From Paracoccaceae bacterium (GTDB taxonomy: Bacteria; Pseudomonadota; Alphaproteobacteria; Rhodobacterales; Rhodobacteraceae), in the NCBI GenBank assembly GCA_020637675.1, contig JACKKD010000002.1, positions 62,001 through 126,000 on the forward strand: a DNA stretch of 64,000 nt, written 5' to 3'. The position numbers and the translations under genes are program-made. The first letter of the stretch is position 1, and each line of letters begins with the position of its first letter. Below are positions 18,985 to 28,542 of the stretch, one piece after another. Below the pieces are notes generated by a model that searched no databases, had not been told where the DNA came from, and saw only the letters and a program-made list of their open reading frames with translations.

Positions 18985-20518
18985 CTATCACACGACGGGC
19001 GCCGGAGGCGGAACGGGTCGCGCGGTTCTCTGGATCGCGGCTGCGGTCATTGCCTGCCTCAGCGTCTTCCTCATCAACGGCCGGCCGCTCTTCTACTTCG
19101 ACACGGTGGGTTACATTTCGCAGGGCCACACCGGACTGCGCCAGCTTGGCATCAAGGGCGAATCCCCCCTGTCCGCGCGGATGGAGAAGATCCGGGCGCA
19201 GAAGGCCGCCGACGCGATCACCGAGGGCGTGCCCGATACGACCGAGATCGAGGCGGAGAACACCGTCGATGGCTCGCGTTCGACCGTCTATGCCCTGACC
19301 AGCGCGCTGCTGGCGCGCTTTCATGCGCTTGAAGGTCTCATGCTGCTCAACATCGCGGCGGTCCTGATCGCCGTCTGGCTGCCGATGCGTGTGGCGGCGC
19401 GGCGATGGGGTTTGCCCGTGCCGGTGAGCGAGGCCGTCGCGCTACCGGTGATCGTGGCCTGTCTTGGGTCGCTACCCTTCTTCGTCGCCTATCTCATGCC
19501 CGACACCTTCGCGCCGGTCCTGATTCTGGTCTTCGGGACACTGACCGTGTTCGGACGCGGGATGCGGCCGTGGGAGGTGATCCTCGCCATCCTCGTCGGC
19601 TGCTTTGCCATCGTCTCGCATCTTTCCCATCTCGCGATCGGCCTCGTGATGATTCCCGCGGCCGCGCTGATCTCCCTCATCCTGTCGCGCCAAAGGTGGT
19701 GGCTTCCCGTCGCCTACGTCGCAATGATCGTGGGTGCGGGATTCACCGAACAGAGCCTGCTCCGGACGGCGGCCAAGGCGGTTTCGAATTCGGAGGTGGT
19801 GATCAAGCCCTACATCACCGCGCGGATGATCGAGGACGGACCAGGGCTGACGTACCTCGACAAGTATTGCCCCGACGCGCATATCCCGACCTGCAAGCTG
19901 CACGAGGCTCTGCAATGGTCGGACGATCCCTACCGGATCACCGCGAGCCACATCACGTTCGAGACCTCGCCCCGCCTTGGCTCGTTCCGGCTGATGACCC
20001 CTGAGGATCAGAAGGCGGTCGCAGACGATCAGGTTCCATTCTTCTTCGCGGTGCTGAAAGACCAGCCCTTCGGCGTCTTCCGCGCGCTCATGCGCAACGT
20101 CTTCGTGCAGGCAGGCTGGGTCTCGGTGGAAATGACGATCCCGACCGACAACATCGTGGAACAGAACGCCGATGTGACGGGGCTGGCCTTGTCGACCTTC
20201 GATCACGGCCGGATCACCCGCGACACCGGCTGGCTCGGGCTGGTTACGCTGTGGCACCAGGTCTTCTACGCCGCCTCGCTCGCCGTGGTGATCGCGCTCG
20301 TTCTTTTGCCGCGACGGGTGCCGGGTGAGATCAAGGCGCTGGCCATCATGGTGCTTCTCGGCATCCTTGCCAACGCGCTCGTCTGCGGGGGCATCTCGCA
20401 GCCGGCGACCCGCTACGGGGCACGCGTGATCTGGCTCCTGCCGCTTGTCGCCACGATCCTCGTCGTCTTCGCACGCCGGTCGAGGCAGTTCGACGTGCCT
20501 TCGGAGGCGCGTGCATGA
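18977..20518 (+). CDS. polytopic membrane protein of polysaccharide locus
   Basis: About 513 residues with a series of hydrophobic helices: N-terminal (LWIAAAVIACLSVFLI), a block at about 105-270, then a ~140-residue soluble loop and C-terminal helices. This loop-and-helix layout resembles GT-C-like or O-antigen-polymerase-like proteins, but I see no diagnostic motif and do not assign a function. ATG 18977, with GGGAGGGG just upstream, overlaps the previous gene; its stop overlaps the next start (ATGA at 20515). Confidence 0.65.
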   Translation: MADYHTTGAGGGTGRAVLWIAAAVIACLSVFLINGRPLFYFDTVGYISQGHTGLRQLGIKGESPLSARMEKIRAQKAADAITEGVPDTTEIEAENTVDGSRSTVYALTSALLARFHALEGLMLLNIAAVLIAVWLPMRVAARRWGLPVPVSEAVALPVIVACLGSLPFFVAYLMPDTFAPVLILVFGTLTVFGRGMRPWEVILAILVGCFAIVSHLSHLAIGLVMIPAAALISLILSRQRWWLPVAYVAMIVGAGFTEQSLLRTAAKAVSNSEVVIKPYITARMIEDGPGLTYLDKYCPDAHIPTCKLHEALQWSDDPYRITASHITFETSPRLGSFRLMTPEDQKAVADDQVPFFFAVLKDQPFGVFRALMRNVFVQAGWVSVEMTIPTDNIVEQNADVTGLALSTFDHGRITRDTGWLGLVTLWHQVFYAASLAVVIALVLLPRRVPGEIKALAIMVLLGILANALVCGGISQPATRYGARVIWLLPLVATILVVFARRSRQFDVPSEARA

Positions 20519-21528
20519 CGCCGCCGCTGGCGATATCGGTGGTCATGCCGGCCTTCCGGGCGGAGGCGCTCCTGCCGCGCGTGCTCGAGCCGCTGATGGC
20601 GATGCAGGCGCGGGGCGACGTGTGCGAGGTGCTCGTTGTCGACGACCGATCGCCCGACGCCACGGCCGAGGTCGCGCGGCAGCTTGGCGCGCGGGTCCTG
20701 ACGACGCCGGAGAACGGCGGGCCGGGACTGGCGCGCAACCTTGCGGCGGAGCACGCCGCCGGTGACATCCTTTGGTTCGTGGATAGCGACGTGATCGCGT
20801 GGGAGGACGGGGCGGTCAAGCTCCAGCGTGCTTTCGCCGACCCGACGGTGGCGGCCGTCTTCGGCTCCTACGACGACGCTCCGGACGGGGCACCCTGGTT
20901 CTCGCGCTACAAGAACCTCATGCACCGGTTCTATCACCAGAAGGCAAACCGCAATGCGCAGACTTTCTGGGCCGGCTGCGGCGCCGTCCGCAAGGATGTG
21001 TTCCTCGCCATCGGCGGTTTCGACACGGACACCTACCGCGTCCCGTCCATCGAGGACATCGAGCTTGGCTACCGCATCCGCCGCGCCGGAGGGCGGATCG
21101 TTCTCGACCCGACGCTCCATGGCAAGCACCTCAAGGTCTGGACGCCGACGAACGCCATCCACACCGACATCTTCCGCCGTGCGCTGCCGTGGTCTCGGCT
21201 GATGATCGCGCGCGAGGGCGTGGCAAACGATCTCAACACCAGCCACGGCGAGAAGCTGAAGGCGGCGGTGGCGGGGCTCTTGATCCTCTCGGTTCTCGCG
21301 CTGCCCTTCGCTTTGGCCCTTTGGCCCGTCGTGACGGGGCTGGCCGGTCTCGCGCTGGTGCTCAACTGGGATTTCGCCCGTTTCCTCTACCGGAACGGCG
21401 GGGCCGCCTTCGCGGTGCGTGCACTCGCCTACCACCAGTTCTACTACGTCTATTCGGCGGCCGCCTTCGTCTGGTGCCTGTTCGAATACCATGTGCTCGG
21501 TATCAGGAACCGGCTGCATGTGCCCTGA
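20515..21528 (+). CDS. glycosyltransferase family 2, membrane-associated
   Basis: 337 residues. GT-A fold with nucleotide-sugar motifs VVDDRSPDAT, the DxD-type FVDSDV, and EDIELGYRIRRAG. The C-terminal ~100 residues hold two or three hydrophobic helices, so it works at the inner membrane face. Co-translated with the preceding membrane protein (ATGA overlap). Donor and acceptor unknown; UDP-xylose or dTDP-rhamnose made in the locus are candidates. Confidence 0.85.
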   Translation: MTPPLAISVVMPAFRAEALLPRVLEPLMAMQARGDVCEVLVVDDRSPDATAEVARQLGARVLTTPENGGPGLARNLAAEHAAGDILWFVDSDVIAWEDGAVKLQRAFADPTVAAVFGSYDDAPDGAPWFSRYKNLMHRFYHQKANRNAQTFWAGCGAVRKDVFLAIGGFDTDTYRVPSIEDIELGYRIRRAGGRIVLDPTLHGKHLKVWTPTNAIHTDIFRRALPWSRLMIAREGVANDLNTSHGEKLKAAVAGLLILSVLALPFALALWPVVTGLAGLALVLNWDFARFLYRNGGAAFAVRALAYHQFYYVYSAAAFVWCLFEYHVLGIRNRLHVP

Positions 21529-21562
21529 GGCGCGCGGCCATGAACGGAAAACGGTGAAGGGA

Positions 21563-22483
21563 ATGAAGGACATGAAGGATCGGACCGCAGAGGCGGGGGC
21601 CATGGCGAGCCTCGCGTCGGAGGTCGAGGGCATGTCGCTCAGCGTCGTGATTCCCGCCTACAACGAGGAAGGCGCGGTGCGCCACACGATCGAGGACGTG
21701 CGCGCCCATCTGGACCCGCTCGGGCTTCCGTACGAGATCATCGTCATCGACGACGGGTCCGAGGACCGGACGCTCGAGATTGCCCGAGAGACCGGCGTCG
21801 TCGTGGATTCGAACCAGGTCAACACCGGCTACGGGGCGAGCCTGAAACGGGGCATCAAGCACGCCCAATACGAATATGTCGCGATTCTCGACGCGGACGG
21901 AACCTACCCTGCGCGCTACCTGCCGCCGATGCTCGCCATGTGCCGCAACCAGGACATGGTGGTAGGCGACCGGGGGGCGGCGATGAAGAACGTGCCGATG
22001 ATCCGCCGCCCGGCGAAGTTCATCTTGAACCACTTCGCCTCGTTCCTGGCCGAGCGGAAGCTGAACGACCTCAACTCTGGCCTGCGAATCTTCCGCAAAT
22101 CGGAGCTGGTGCCCTTCGTGCCGCTCCTGCCGCAGAAATTCTCCTTCACCACGACGATCACGCTCTGCATGGCCTGCAACGGCAAGCGGATGATCTACAC
22201 CCCGATCGAATACGGCAAGCGCGTGGGCAAGTCGAAGATCCGCCCCGTCGACTTTCTCAACTTCATCATCCTCGTCCTCAGGATGACCGTCCTCTTCAAC
22301 CCGCTCCGCGTGTTCATCCCGCTTGGCCTCGCGCTGATGGCGCTCGGGGTCACGAAGTTCGTCTATGACATCTTCATGGACAACCTTTCGGAGACCACGA
22401 TCTTCGCCTTCCTCTCGGCGCTCATCATCTGGTCGCTCGGCCTCATTGCCGACATGATCTCGCGCCTGCATCTGAGGCCCTGA
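21563..22483 (+). CDS. GT2 polyprenyl-phosphate sugar synthase-like protein
   Basis: About 306 residues, DPM1/ArnC-like: VVIPAYNEEGAVRHTIEDV, IIVIDDGSEDRT, LDADGTYP and SGLRIFRKS, then two C-terminal transmembrane helices (about 230-300). Such enzymes place a sugar on undecaprenyl or dolichyl phosphate, which GT-C enzymes (such as the GT39 protein at 28517-30016) then use. Several in-frame starts exist (21563, 21572, 21602, 21632); 21632 would begin exactly at the catalytic domain, so the N-terminus is uncertain. Confidence 0.82.
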   Translation: MKDMKDRTAEAGAMASLASEVEGMSLSVVIPAYNEEGAVRHTIEDVRAHLDPLGLPYEIIVIDDGSEDRTLEIARETGVVVDSNQVNTGYGASLKRGIKHAQYEYVAILDADGTYPARYLPPMLAMCRNQDMVVGDRGAAMKNVPMIRRPAKFILNHFASFLAERKLNDLNSGLRIFRKSELVPFVPLLPQKFSFTTTITLCMACNGKRMIYTPIEYGKRVGKSKIRPVDFLNFIILVLRMTVLFNPLRVFIPLGLALMALGVTKFVYDIFMDNLSETTIFAFLSALIIWSLGLIADMISRLHLRP

Positions 22484-22484
22484 C

Positions 22485-23465
22485 GTGGCGATCCCTGGCA
22501 AGGCGCTGAAGAAATGGGCGATCCGGGCGGCCGGTTCGGCGAGCGCGCTTGCGCTCATCTTCTGGTTCCTGCCGAAGGAGGCGATCCTTCAGGGCTTCAC
22601 CCGGCTGAGCTGGCCGCTCTTCCTCTCCGTCCTGGCGGCGTTCCTGCTTTGCCACGTCGCCACGGCGACGAAATGGTGGCTCCTGATGGACCGCGCGATC
22701 CCGTTCGTCACGGCGCTGCGCGCCCATTTCGCCGGGCTCGCGGCGAACCTGTGCCTGCCCGGCGCGGCGGGGGGCGACGCGGTGCGTGCGGGGCTTGCCC
22801 ATGTCTCGCTCCGCGACGGACCGAAGGTGGCGGCGGCGGCGGTGGGTGACCGGATGATCGACCTCGTCGGCCTTGCCTGCCTGACGCTCTCGGGCCTTGT
22901 CCTTCTCGGTGGGCGGGGCGGCAGCCGCGGGCTCGCCTTCGGCCTCAGCGGCCTCGTCTTCGGGCTCGCCATCGCCGGCCTCTTCCTCTTTCCCGCCGTC
23001 GCGCGGATGGTCTGGGGCCGCTGGCCCGGTCTGCCCGCCCGGGGACTCGCGCTCCGGGTGGCCGACGCCTTCGCGGCCCTCGGCAAGAAGCCCGGGCTCA
23101 TCCTCTTCACGCTCGTCCTCTCGGCGGCGATCCAGTCGGTGCTCATCTGGCTGTCCGTGAAGCTGGCGGAGCCGGTGGGCGTCCATGTGCCCCTCGCCGC
23201 CTGGTTCTTCGCCTGGCCGATGGCCAAGATCATCGCCACCCTGCCCATATCGCTCGGCGGGCTCGGGGTGCGCGAGAGCTCGCTCGCGGCGTTCCTCTTG
23301 CCCTTCGGGGCCAGCGCGCCCGAGGTCGTGGCGTCCGGCCTCGCCTGGCAGGGCATCCTCTACCTCGCGGGCGCCATCGGCGCGGCGGTACTCGTCGCCT
23401 CGGGCGGCGGATTCCGGCCCGCCCCGCCGCCGCTGCCGCGGCCGATGACGGAGATTTCGGAATGA
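22485..23465 (+). CDS. LPG-synthase/UPF0104-like integral membrane protein
   Basis: 326 residues, about eight hydrophobic helices, with the family-type motif LPISLGGLGVRESSL near the C-terminus. Relatives include the membrane half of lysylphosphatidylglycerol synthase and proteins suspected of flipping lipid-linked substrates. GTG 22485 begins one base after the previous stop. In this operon a role in moving or handling a lipid-linked sugar is plausible but inferred. Confidence 0.75.
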   Translation: MAIPGKALKKWAIRAAGSASALALIFWFLPKEAILQGFTRLSWPLFLSVLAAFLLCHVATATKWWLLMDRAIPFVTALRAHFAGLAANLCLPGAAGGDAVRAGLAHVSLRDGPKVAAAAVGDRMIDLVGLACLTLSGLVLLGGRGGSRGLAFGLSGLVFGLAIAGLFLFPAVARMVWGRWPGLPARGLALRVADAFAALGKKPGLILFTLVLSAAIQSVLIWLSVKLAEPVGVHVPLAAWFFAWPMAKIIATLPISLGGLGVRESSLAAFLLPFGASAPEVVASGLAWQGILYLAGAIGAAVLVASGGGFRPAPPPLPRPMTEISE

Positions 23466-24901
23466 CGGCAAAGGCCGCTGCGGGCCAACGCCCGCTTGTG
23501 ACGGTTCTGGGTGCGGGGCCGGCCGGGATCGCGGCCGCCTATGCCCTGTCGAAGGGCAAGGCCGAGGTCGAGGTGCTGGAGCGCGCGCCGGTCGCGGGCG
23601 GCAATTCGACCTCGTTCCAGATCGACGGGATATGGTGCGACTATGGCTCGCACAGGTTCCACCCGGTCGCCGATCCCGGAGTGCTGGCCGATGTCAAGGC
23701 GCTCCTTGGCCCCGACCTCCTCCTCCAGCCCCGCCACGGGCGCATAAGGCTCGGCGGGCGCTGGATCCACTTTCCTCTGAAGCTTCAGGACGCGCTCCTG
23801 AAACTGCCCCCGGCCTTTGCGGCCTCGCTCCTCGGCGACATGGCGCTGAAGAAGTTCCGCAAGAAATCCGCCGGGCCGCGCAGCTTCTCCTCCGTCCTCT
23901 ATGACGGGCTCGGGCCGACGATCTCGGAAAACTTCTACTTTCCCTACGTGAGGAAGCTCTGGGGGCTCGATCCCGACAAGCTTGCCGTGACGCTGGCGGA
24001 GCGGCGCGTCTCGGGCTCCTCGGTGGGCAAGATCCTCGGCAAGATGGTCCGCATGGTGCCCGGTCTCCGTGGCGCGACGACGGGGAGGTTCTTCTATCCG
24101 AAGCATGGCTTCGGGCAGATTTCCGGGGCGATGATGGCGGCGGCGGAAACGCAGGGGGCGGCGTTCCGCTTCCGGACGGACATCGTCCGGATCGAGCGCG
24201 AGGGCAACCGGGTGACCGCTGTCGTCACGAAGGACGGCGACCGCGAAAGTCGCCTTTCGGCCGATCAGGTCTATTCCACCATCCCGCTCACGACCGTCGT
24301 TCGGCTGATGGATCCGCCTCCGCCGCCCGAGGTGATCGCAGCGGCGAAGGCCATCCGCTTCCGGGGGATGATCCTCGTCTACCTCATCCTCGGGACCGAT
24401 CGCTTCACCGAGTACGATGCGCACTACTTCCCGGAGCTTTCGATTCCGATCAGCCGCATGTCGGAGCCAAAGAACTACAACTCTGCCGCAGGGCCGAAGG
24501 ACCGGACGGTCCTTTGCGCCGAGCTTCCCTGCGACCCCGGCGAGAAGTGGTGGGACATGTCGGACGCCGAACTGGGGCGTTACTACCGCGAGTGGCTTGG
24601 CCAATTGGGCCTGCCCGTCACGGTGCCGGTGATCCGGACCGAGACGCGGCGGATCGCGCATGCCTATCCGGTCTACGACATCGACTACCAGCGCCATTTC
24701 GAGACGGTGGACAACTGGCTGTCCTCGCTCGACGGGTTTCTCAGCTTCGGTCGGCAGGGGCTTTTCGCCCATGACAACACCCACCACGCCTTCGCCATGG
24801 CCTATGCCGCCGCCGAGGTGCTGACCCCGGAGGGCGGCATCGACCGCGCGAAATGGGCCGCGCACCGGCATGAGTTCGAAAGCCACCGGGTCGAGGACTG
24901 A
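23462..24901 (+). CDS. FAD-dependent oxidoreductase, UGM/protoporphyrinogen-oxidase-like (copy 1)
   Basis: 479 residues. N-terminal FAD motif VLGAGPAGIAAAYAL and the second flavin contact WCDYGSHRFHP; C-terminal FAD segment near SFGRQGLFAHDNTHH. Overall layout is that of the UDP-galactopyranose mutase / amine-oxidase superfamily. It shares DPPPPPEV and AYPVYD segments with the protein at 33011-34489, so the two are paralogues. ATG overlaps the preceding stop by 4 bp. A sugar-modifying reaction is inferred from context; substrate unknown. Confidence 0.8.
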   Translation: MTAKAAAGQRPLVTVLGAGPAGIAAAYALSKGKAEVEVLERAPVAGGNSTSFQIDGIWCDYGSHRFHPVADPGVLADVKALLGPDLLLQPRHGRIRLGGRWIHFPLKLQDALLKLPPAFAASLLGDMALKKFRKKSAGPRSFSSVLYDGLGPTISENFYFPYVRKLWGLDPDKLAVTLAERRVSGSSVGKILGKMVRMVPGLRGATTGRFFYPKHGFGQISGAMMAAAETQGAAFRFRTDIVRIEREGNRVTAVVTKDGDRESRLSADQVYSTIPLTTVVRLMDPPPPPEVIAAAKAIRFRGMILVYLILGTDRFTEYDAHYFPELSIPISRMSEPKNYNSAAGPKDRTVLCAELPCDPGEKWWDMSDAELGRYYREWLGQLGLPVTVPVIRTETRRIAHAYPVYDIDYQRHFETVDNWLSSLDGFLSFGRQGLFAHDNTHHAFAMAYAAAEVLTPEGGIDRAKWAAHRHEFESHRVED

Positions 24902-24902
24902 C

Positions 24903-25685
24903 GTGGCGGGACCGGTCGTCGATATCCTGATGTACCACTCCATCTCGAACCGGGGGGGAGCGACCTCCATCGCGCCGGCTGTGTTTGCCGACCAGATGGC
25001 CGCGATCGCCGAGGCGGGCGTTCCGGTCATCTCGCTCGACGCCCTTGTCGCGAGCCGGTCCGGGCGAGGTGACCTTGCGCCACGGTCGGTGATCCTCACC
25101 TTCGACGACGGATTCCAGGATTTCGCCGATGCTGCCTGGCCGGTCATGTCGAAGCACGGCTTCCGCCCCATCGTCTACCTTCCGACGGCCTTCATCGGCA
25201 GGGCGGAGGGCTGGCACGGCATCGCCGAGCCGCCGCGGGCGCTGATGGGCTGGGGCACGATCCGGGCGCTCGCGCGGGACGGCGTCGACTTCGGCAGCCA
25301 TACCGTCCACCACCCGAACCTCACTGCCATGACGGGTGACGAGGCGGAGGCGGAGCTTCGTCGCTCCCGGACCGAGATCGAGGAGCGCATCGGCACCGAG
25401 GTCCGGCATTTCGCGCCGCCTTACGGGCTTTCGGACGAAGGGATGCGCATACGGATCTCGGCGCACTACCGGACCTCGGTCGGCACGAGGCTCGGCGAGG
25501 TTCGTTCGCAGGACGACCTTTTCGATCTGCCTCGGCTGGAGATGTTCTACTTCACCGACCCCGCGCGCTGGCGTGCTCACCTGCGCGGGCGGGGCGCGTC
25601 ATACCTGGCGCTCAGACGCACCCTGCGCGCGGTCAAGGCGAAAGTCGCAAGCCCCTGGCAGGGGCTGGGTCAGGGCGGGGCGTGA
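24903..25685 (+). CDS. polysaccharide deacetylase (CE4 family)
   Basis: About 260 residues. NodB-type motifs: LTFDDGFQDF (metal and catalytic Asp), SHTVHHPNL (His-x3-His metal site) and RHFAPPYG. It should remove acetyl groups from amino sugars in a polysaccharide or lipid-linked precursor. GTG 24903 has GAGGA six bases upstream and follows the previous stop by one base; ATG 24870 inside the upstream gene is the alternative. No signal peptide is evident, pointing to a cytoplasmic substrate. Confidence 0.83.
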   Translation: MAGPVVDILMYHSISNRGGATSIAPAVFADQMAAIAEAGVPVISLDALVASRSGRGDLAPRSVILTFDDGFQDFADAAWPVMSKHGFRPIVYLPTAFIGRAEGWHGIAEPPRALMGWGTIRALARDGVDFGSHTVHHPNLTAMTGDEAEAELRRSRTEIEERIGTEVRHFAPPYGLSDEGMRIRISAHYRTSVGTRLGEVRSQDDLFDLPRLEMFYFTDPARWRAHLRGRGASYLALRRTLRAVKAKVASPWQGLGQGGA

Positions 25686-25710
25686 CGATGAACCACGTCG
25701 GAGGCGCCGC

Positions 25711-26967
25711 GTGACGCCACTCTGTATCGTCATGTTCACGACGTTCTATCCGCCCTACTCCTTCGGCGGCGATGCGATCGGCGTGCAGCGGATGGCGCGC
25801 GCGCTGGCGGCGCGCGGGCATGATGTGACCGTCGTCCACGACGAGGACAGCTACCTGATCCTTGGCGGCAAGGTTCAGGCCGAAGGACCGCCCGACGGCG
25901 TGCGGCGGATCGGGCTCAGGGCCCGGCACGGTCTCCTGTCGAACCTGCTTACCCAGCAGCTCGGGCGCCCGGTCATCCATGCCGCCCGCATCCGTGCGAT
26001 CATTGCCGAGCGCAGGCCCGACATCCTGTGGTACAACAACACCTCGCTCATCGGCGGGCCCGGCCTTCTGCCGATCGGAGAGGCGCTGAAGATCTACGAG
26101 GCGCATGAGCACTGGCTGGTCTGTCCCACCCACGTCCTCTGGCGCTACGGGCGGGAGCTTTGCGACGAGCGCCATTGCCTGAAGTGCCAGATCGCCTACA
26201 GGCGCCCTCCGCAACTCTGGCGTCATGCCGGGGTTCTCGACCGCGCGCTCGACCATATGGACCTCGTCATCGCGAAGAGCGAGTTCAGCCGCGCGAAGCA
26301 TCGCGACTTCGGCTTGCGGCACGAGATGGAAGTGCTGCCCTACTTCCTGCCCGACCTGCCGAAACTCGCCGAACCTTTCCGCGGTCATCCCCGCCCGTAC
26401 TTCCTGTTCGTCGGTCGCCTGGAGAAGATCAAGGGCCTGCAGGACGTCTTCCCGGCGATGGATCGCTACCCCGATGCCGATCTCCTGATCCTGGGCGATG
26501 GCGACTATGCCGGAGCGCTCAGACAGCTTGCGGCGGGGCGGAAGAACATCCAGTTCCTCGGCCGCAAGGCGCCCGAGGAGCTCGACGCCTACTATCGCGG
26601 GGCCGAGGCGCTGATCGTTCCGTCCGTCTGCTACGAGACCTTCGGGATTATCCTGATCGAGAGCTTCCGCCTCGGCACCCCCGTCATTGCCCGACGGCTC
26701 GGCCCGTTCCCCGAGATCGTGGAACGCGCGGGCGCGGGCGCACTCTTTGAAACAGAGTGCGACCTGATCGCGGCGATGCAGATGGTGCAGGCCGACCCTG
26801 CGCGCCGTGCGGCCTTGTCGAAAGCTGCGCGGACCGCGTTCGAGATGCACTGGCGCGAGGATCGGGTGATGGCGGCCTACGGTGCGGCCTTCGCCCGGGC
26901 GGCGCATCGGCGGGGCGACCGGACGCTTGCCGCCCGTCTCGAAGCGGGTGCGTTCGAAGGGCGCTGA
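25711..26967 (+). CDS. glycosyltransferase family 4
   Basis: 418 residues, GT-B fold. N-terminal FTTFYPPYSFGGDAIGVQRMA; C-terminal donor-binding motif FVGRLEKIKG and E-x7-E region ETFGIILIESFRLGTPVIA. A Cys-rich stretch (CDERHCLKC, about 151-159) in the middle is unusual for GT4. GTG 25711 has CGGAGG upstream; the long frame to its left is a shadow of the deacetylase. Last gene of the forward EPS operon; convergent with the GMC gene. Confidence 0.86.
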   Translation: MTPLCIVMFTTFYPPYSFGGDAIGVQRMARALAARGHDVTVVHDEDSYLILGGKVQAEGPPDGVRRIGLRARHGLLSNLLTQQLGRPVIHAARIRAIIAERRPDILWYNNTSLIGGPGLLPIGEALKIYEAHEHWLVCPTHVLWRYGRELCDERHCLKCQIAYRRPPQLWRHAGVLDRALDHMDLVIAKSEFSRAKHRDFGLRHEMEVLPYFLPDLPKLAEPFRGHPRPYFLFVGRLEKIKGLQDVFPAMDRYPDADLLILGDGDYAGALRQLAAGRKNIQFLGRKAPEELDAYYRGAEALIVPSVCYETFGIILIESFRLGTPVIARRLGPFPEIVERAGAGALFETECDLIAAMQMVQADPARRAALSKAARTAFEMHWREDRVMAAYGAAFARAAHRRGDRTLAARLEAGAFEGR

Positions 26968-26982
26968 GCGGGTTCCCTCCGC

Positions 26983-28542
26983 TCAGCCCGCCACGGAAGC
27001 GATGCGATGTGCGTTGGCCATCACCGGAAAGGTGATCGTGGTCGCCGGAATCGCCGGCAGGATGCTTGCGTCGACCACATGGAGCCGCGATAGCCCGGAT
27101 GGTCGTCCGAGAGGATCGGATTGCGCGCCCGAAGGATCGGAGGCCATCGGCAGGCTCGCCCCGACATGGAAGCTCGATCCCGGCGCGCCTCCGCGGGTGG
27201 CAAAGGTCAATGGCACGAGGCCGGCGTGACGCATCGCCCGTCCGGTCCGGCTGGCGGCGGCCTTGACCACGCGACCCGTGTCGGGGTTCTCCTCGAGCCT
27301 CGGCCGCAGACGCCCGTCCGGGGCAAGCGTGAGGGCGATCCGGTGCGAGTGATCCGAATGCAGGAAGATCTGCGCCACCATCAGCCGGCGGGCAAGCGCG
27401 GTGAAGAGCGGGGCCGAGCCGGGCAGTTTCCTGGCGTAGTTCTGGATCAGGTCGCGGGAATAGAACTCGTTCCAGGAATAGACCTGGGCATGGACGAGGA
27501 AGGGGGAAACGTCGGGCGCGTCAAGTTCGAGGAAAACTTGCGGAAGGGTATGGAAGCGACCGCGATCTGGGCGCATCGCGTTGCGCCAGCGGTGCAGCAT
27601 GGGCAGGAAGGCGTGCTGGCTGTCGCGAAGCGTAAGCTCGGCTGCACCGGGGGCGGAGGCGAGGAGGATGCGCGCCGTCTCGAGAACGCCGGCCCCGAGG
27701 AAGACGCGCGGGGTCGCGAGCACCTCGCCGCCCTCAAGGTGCAGCGTCACGCCGGTAGCGTTTTCCTCGAACCGGGTGACGATGGCACCGGGGCGGTAGC
27801 GGAAGGCGGGATTCTTGCGCAGACGCGCGATCTGGTCCCGCGCGGACCAGATCAGCCCGTATGGACAGCCGTGCAGGCAGAGGCCGCAGAGGCGGCAGCC
27901 TGCATGCACAGCCTGACGCGCGGCCCCGACGGTGAGTCCCCGGGCCGCGAGCCGGTCGCGGGCGGCGGCAAGGCGCGCAAGGAGCGCCTGCACCTGCACG
28001 GGATAGGGAAGGGGGGTGCGGCCCGCCATCGGCAGGGCAGGGAAGAGCGCCGCCAGATCGTCCTTGCGCCCGGCGACCGGCAGGAACTCGGCGACGGCGC
28101 GGTAATGCGGCGCGAAGTCGGCCTCGGTGACCGGCCAGCCTGCCATGTCGGCCTGCCGGTAGGGCAGGACCGCCGCGCCCCAGAGATTGGAGAGCCCGCC
28201 CGCCGCCCGTGAGGCGCGAAGGCCCATCCAGCCGGGCAACTCGGCGAAGGTCGCATACCCCGCCTCCATCGCGAAGTCGGAGCCGTAGCGGCGGATCTGA
28301 CCGGCAGGCCCCTCGAACTGCGGCGCCATCCAGCCGGGCCTGACCTCTGGCCCCCAGCCTTCAGGATCGGTCGCGGCAAGCGCGGCGCGGCGGGTTTCGG
28401 CCGCGGATTCCAGTTCCTTGCCGCCGTCGAGCATCAGGACTGCCCGCCCGCGCGCCAGAAGCGCCGTCGCGGCGGCGGCGCCCGCCGGGCCGGAACCCAC
28501 GACGACATCCGCTGCCTCAGTCACGGCGGAAGACAAGGACAT
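26983..28542 (-). CDS. GMC-type oxidoreductase with four-Cys (ferredoxin-like) motif
   Basis: 519 residues, FAD-dependent alcohol/sugar oxidoreductase. N-terminal VVVGSGPAGAAAATALL; C-terminal HVVDASILPAIPATTITFPVMANAHRI region (residues shared with GMC C-terminal domains). Residues 216-226 form CRLCGLCLHGC followed by Pro, a C-x2-C-x2-C-x3-CP spacing like a 4Fe-4S ferredoxin site, which is not part of the classic GMC fold. ATG 28542 overlaps the GT39 gene by 26 bp. Probably oxidises a glycan or lipid-linked sugar; inferred. Confidence 0.78.
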   Translation of the reverse strand: MSLSSAVTEAADVVVGSGPAGAAAATALLARGRAVLMLDGGKELESAAETRRAALAATDPEGWGPEVRPGWMAPQFEGPAGQIRRYGSDFAMEAGYATFAELPGWMGLRASRAAGGLSNLWGAAVLPYRQADMAGWPVTEADFAPHYRAVAEFLPVAGRKDDLAALFPALPMAGRTPLPYPVQVQALLARLAAARDRLAARGLTVGAARQAVHAGCRLCGLCLHGCPYGLIWSARDQIARLRKNPAFRYRPGAIVTRFEENATGVTLHLEGGEVLATPRVFLGAGVLETARILLASAPGAAELTLRDSQHAFLPMLHRWRNAMRPDRGRFHTLPQVFLELDAPDVSPFLVHAQVYSWNEFYSRDLIQNYARKLPGSAPLFTALARRLMVAQIFLHSDHSHRIALTLAPDGRLRPRLEENPDTGRVVKAAASRTGRAMRHAGLVPLTFATRGGAPGSSFHVGASLPMASDPSGAQSDPLGRPSGLSRLHVVDASILPAIPATTITFPVMANAHRIASVAG

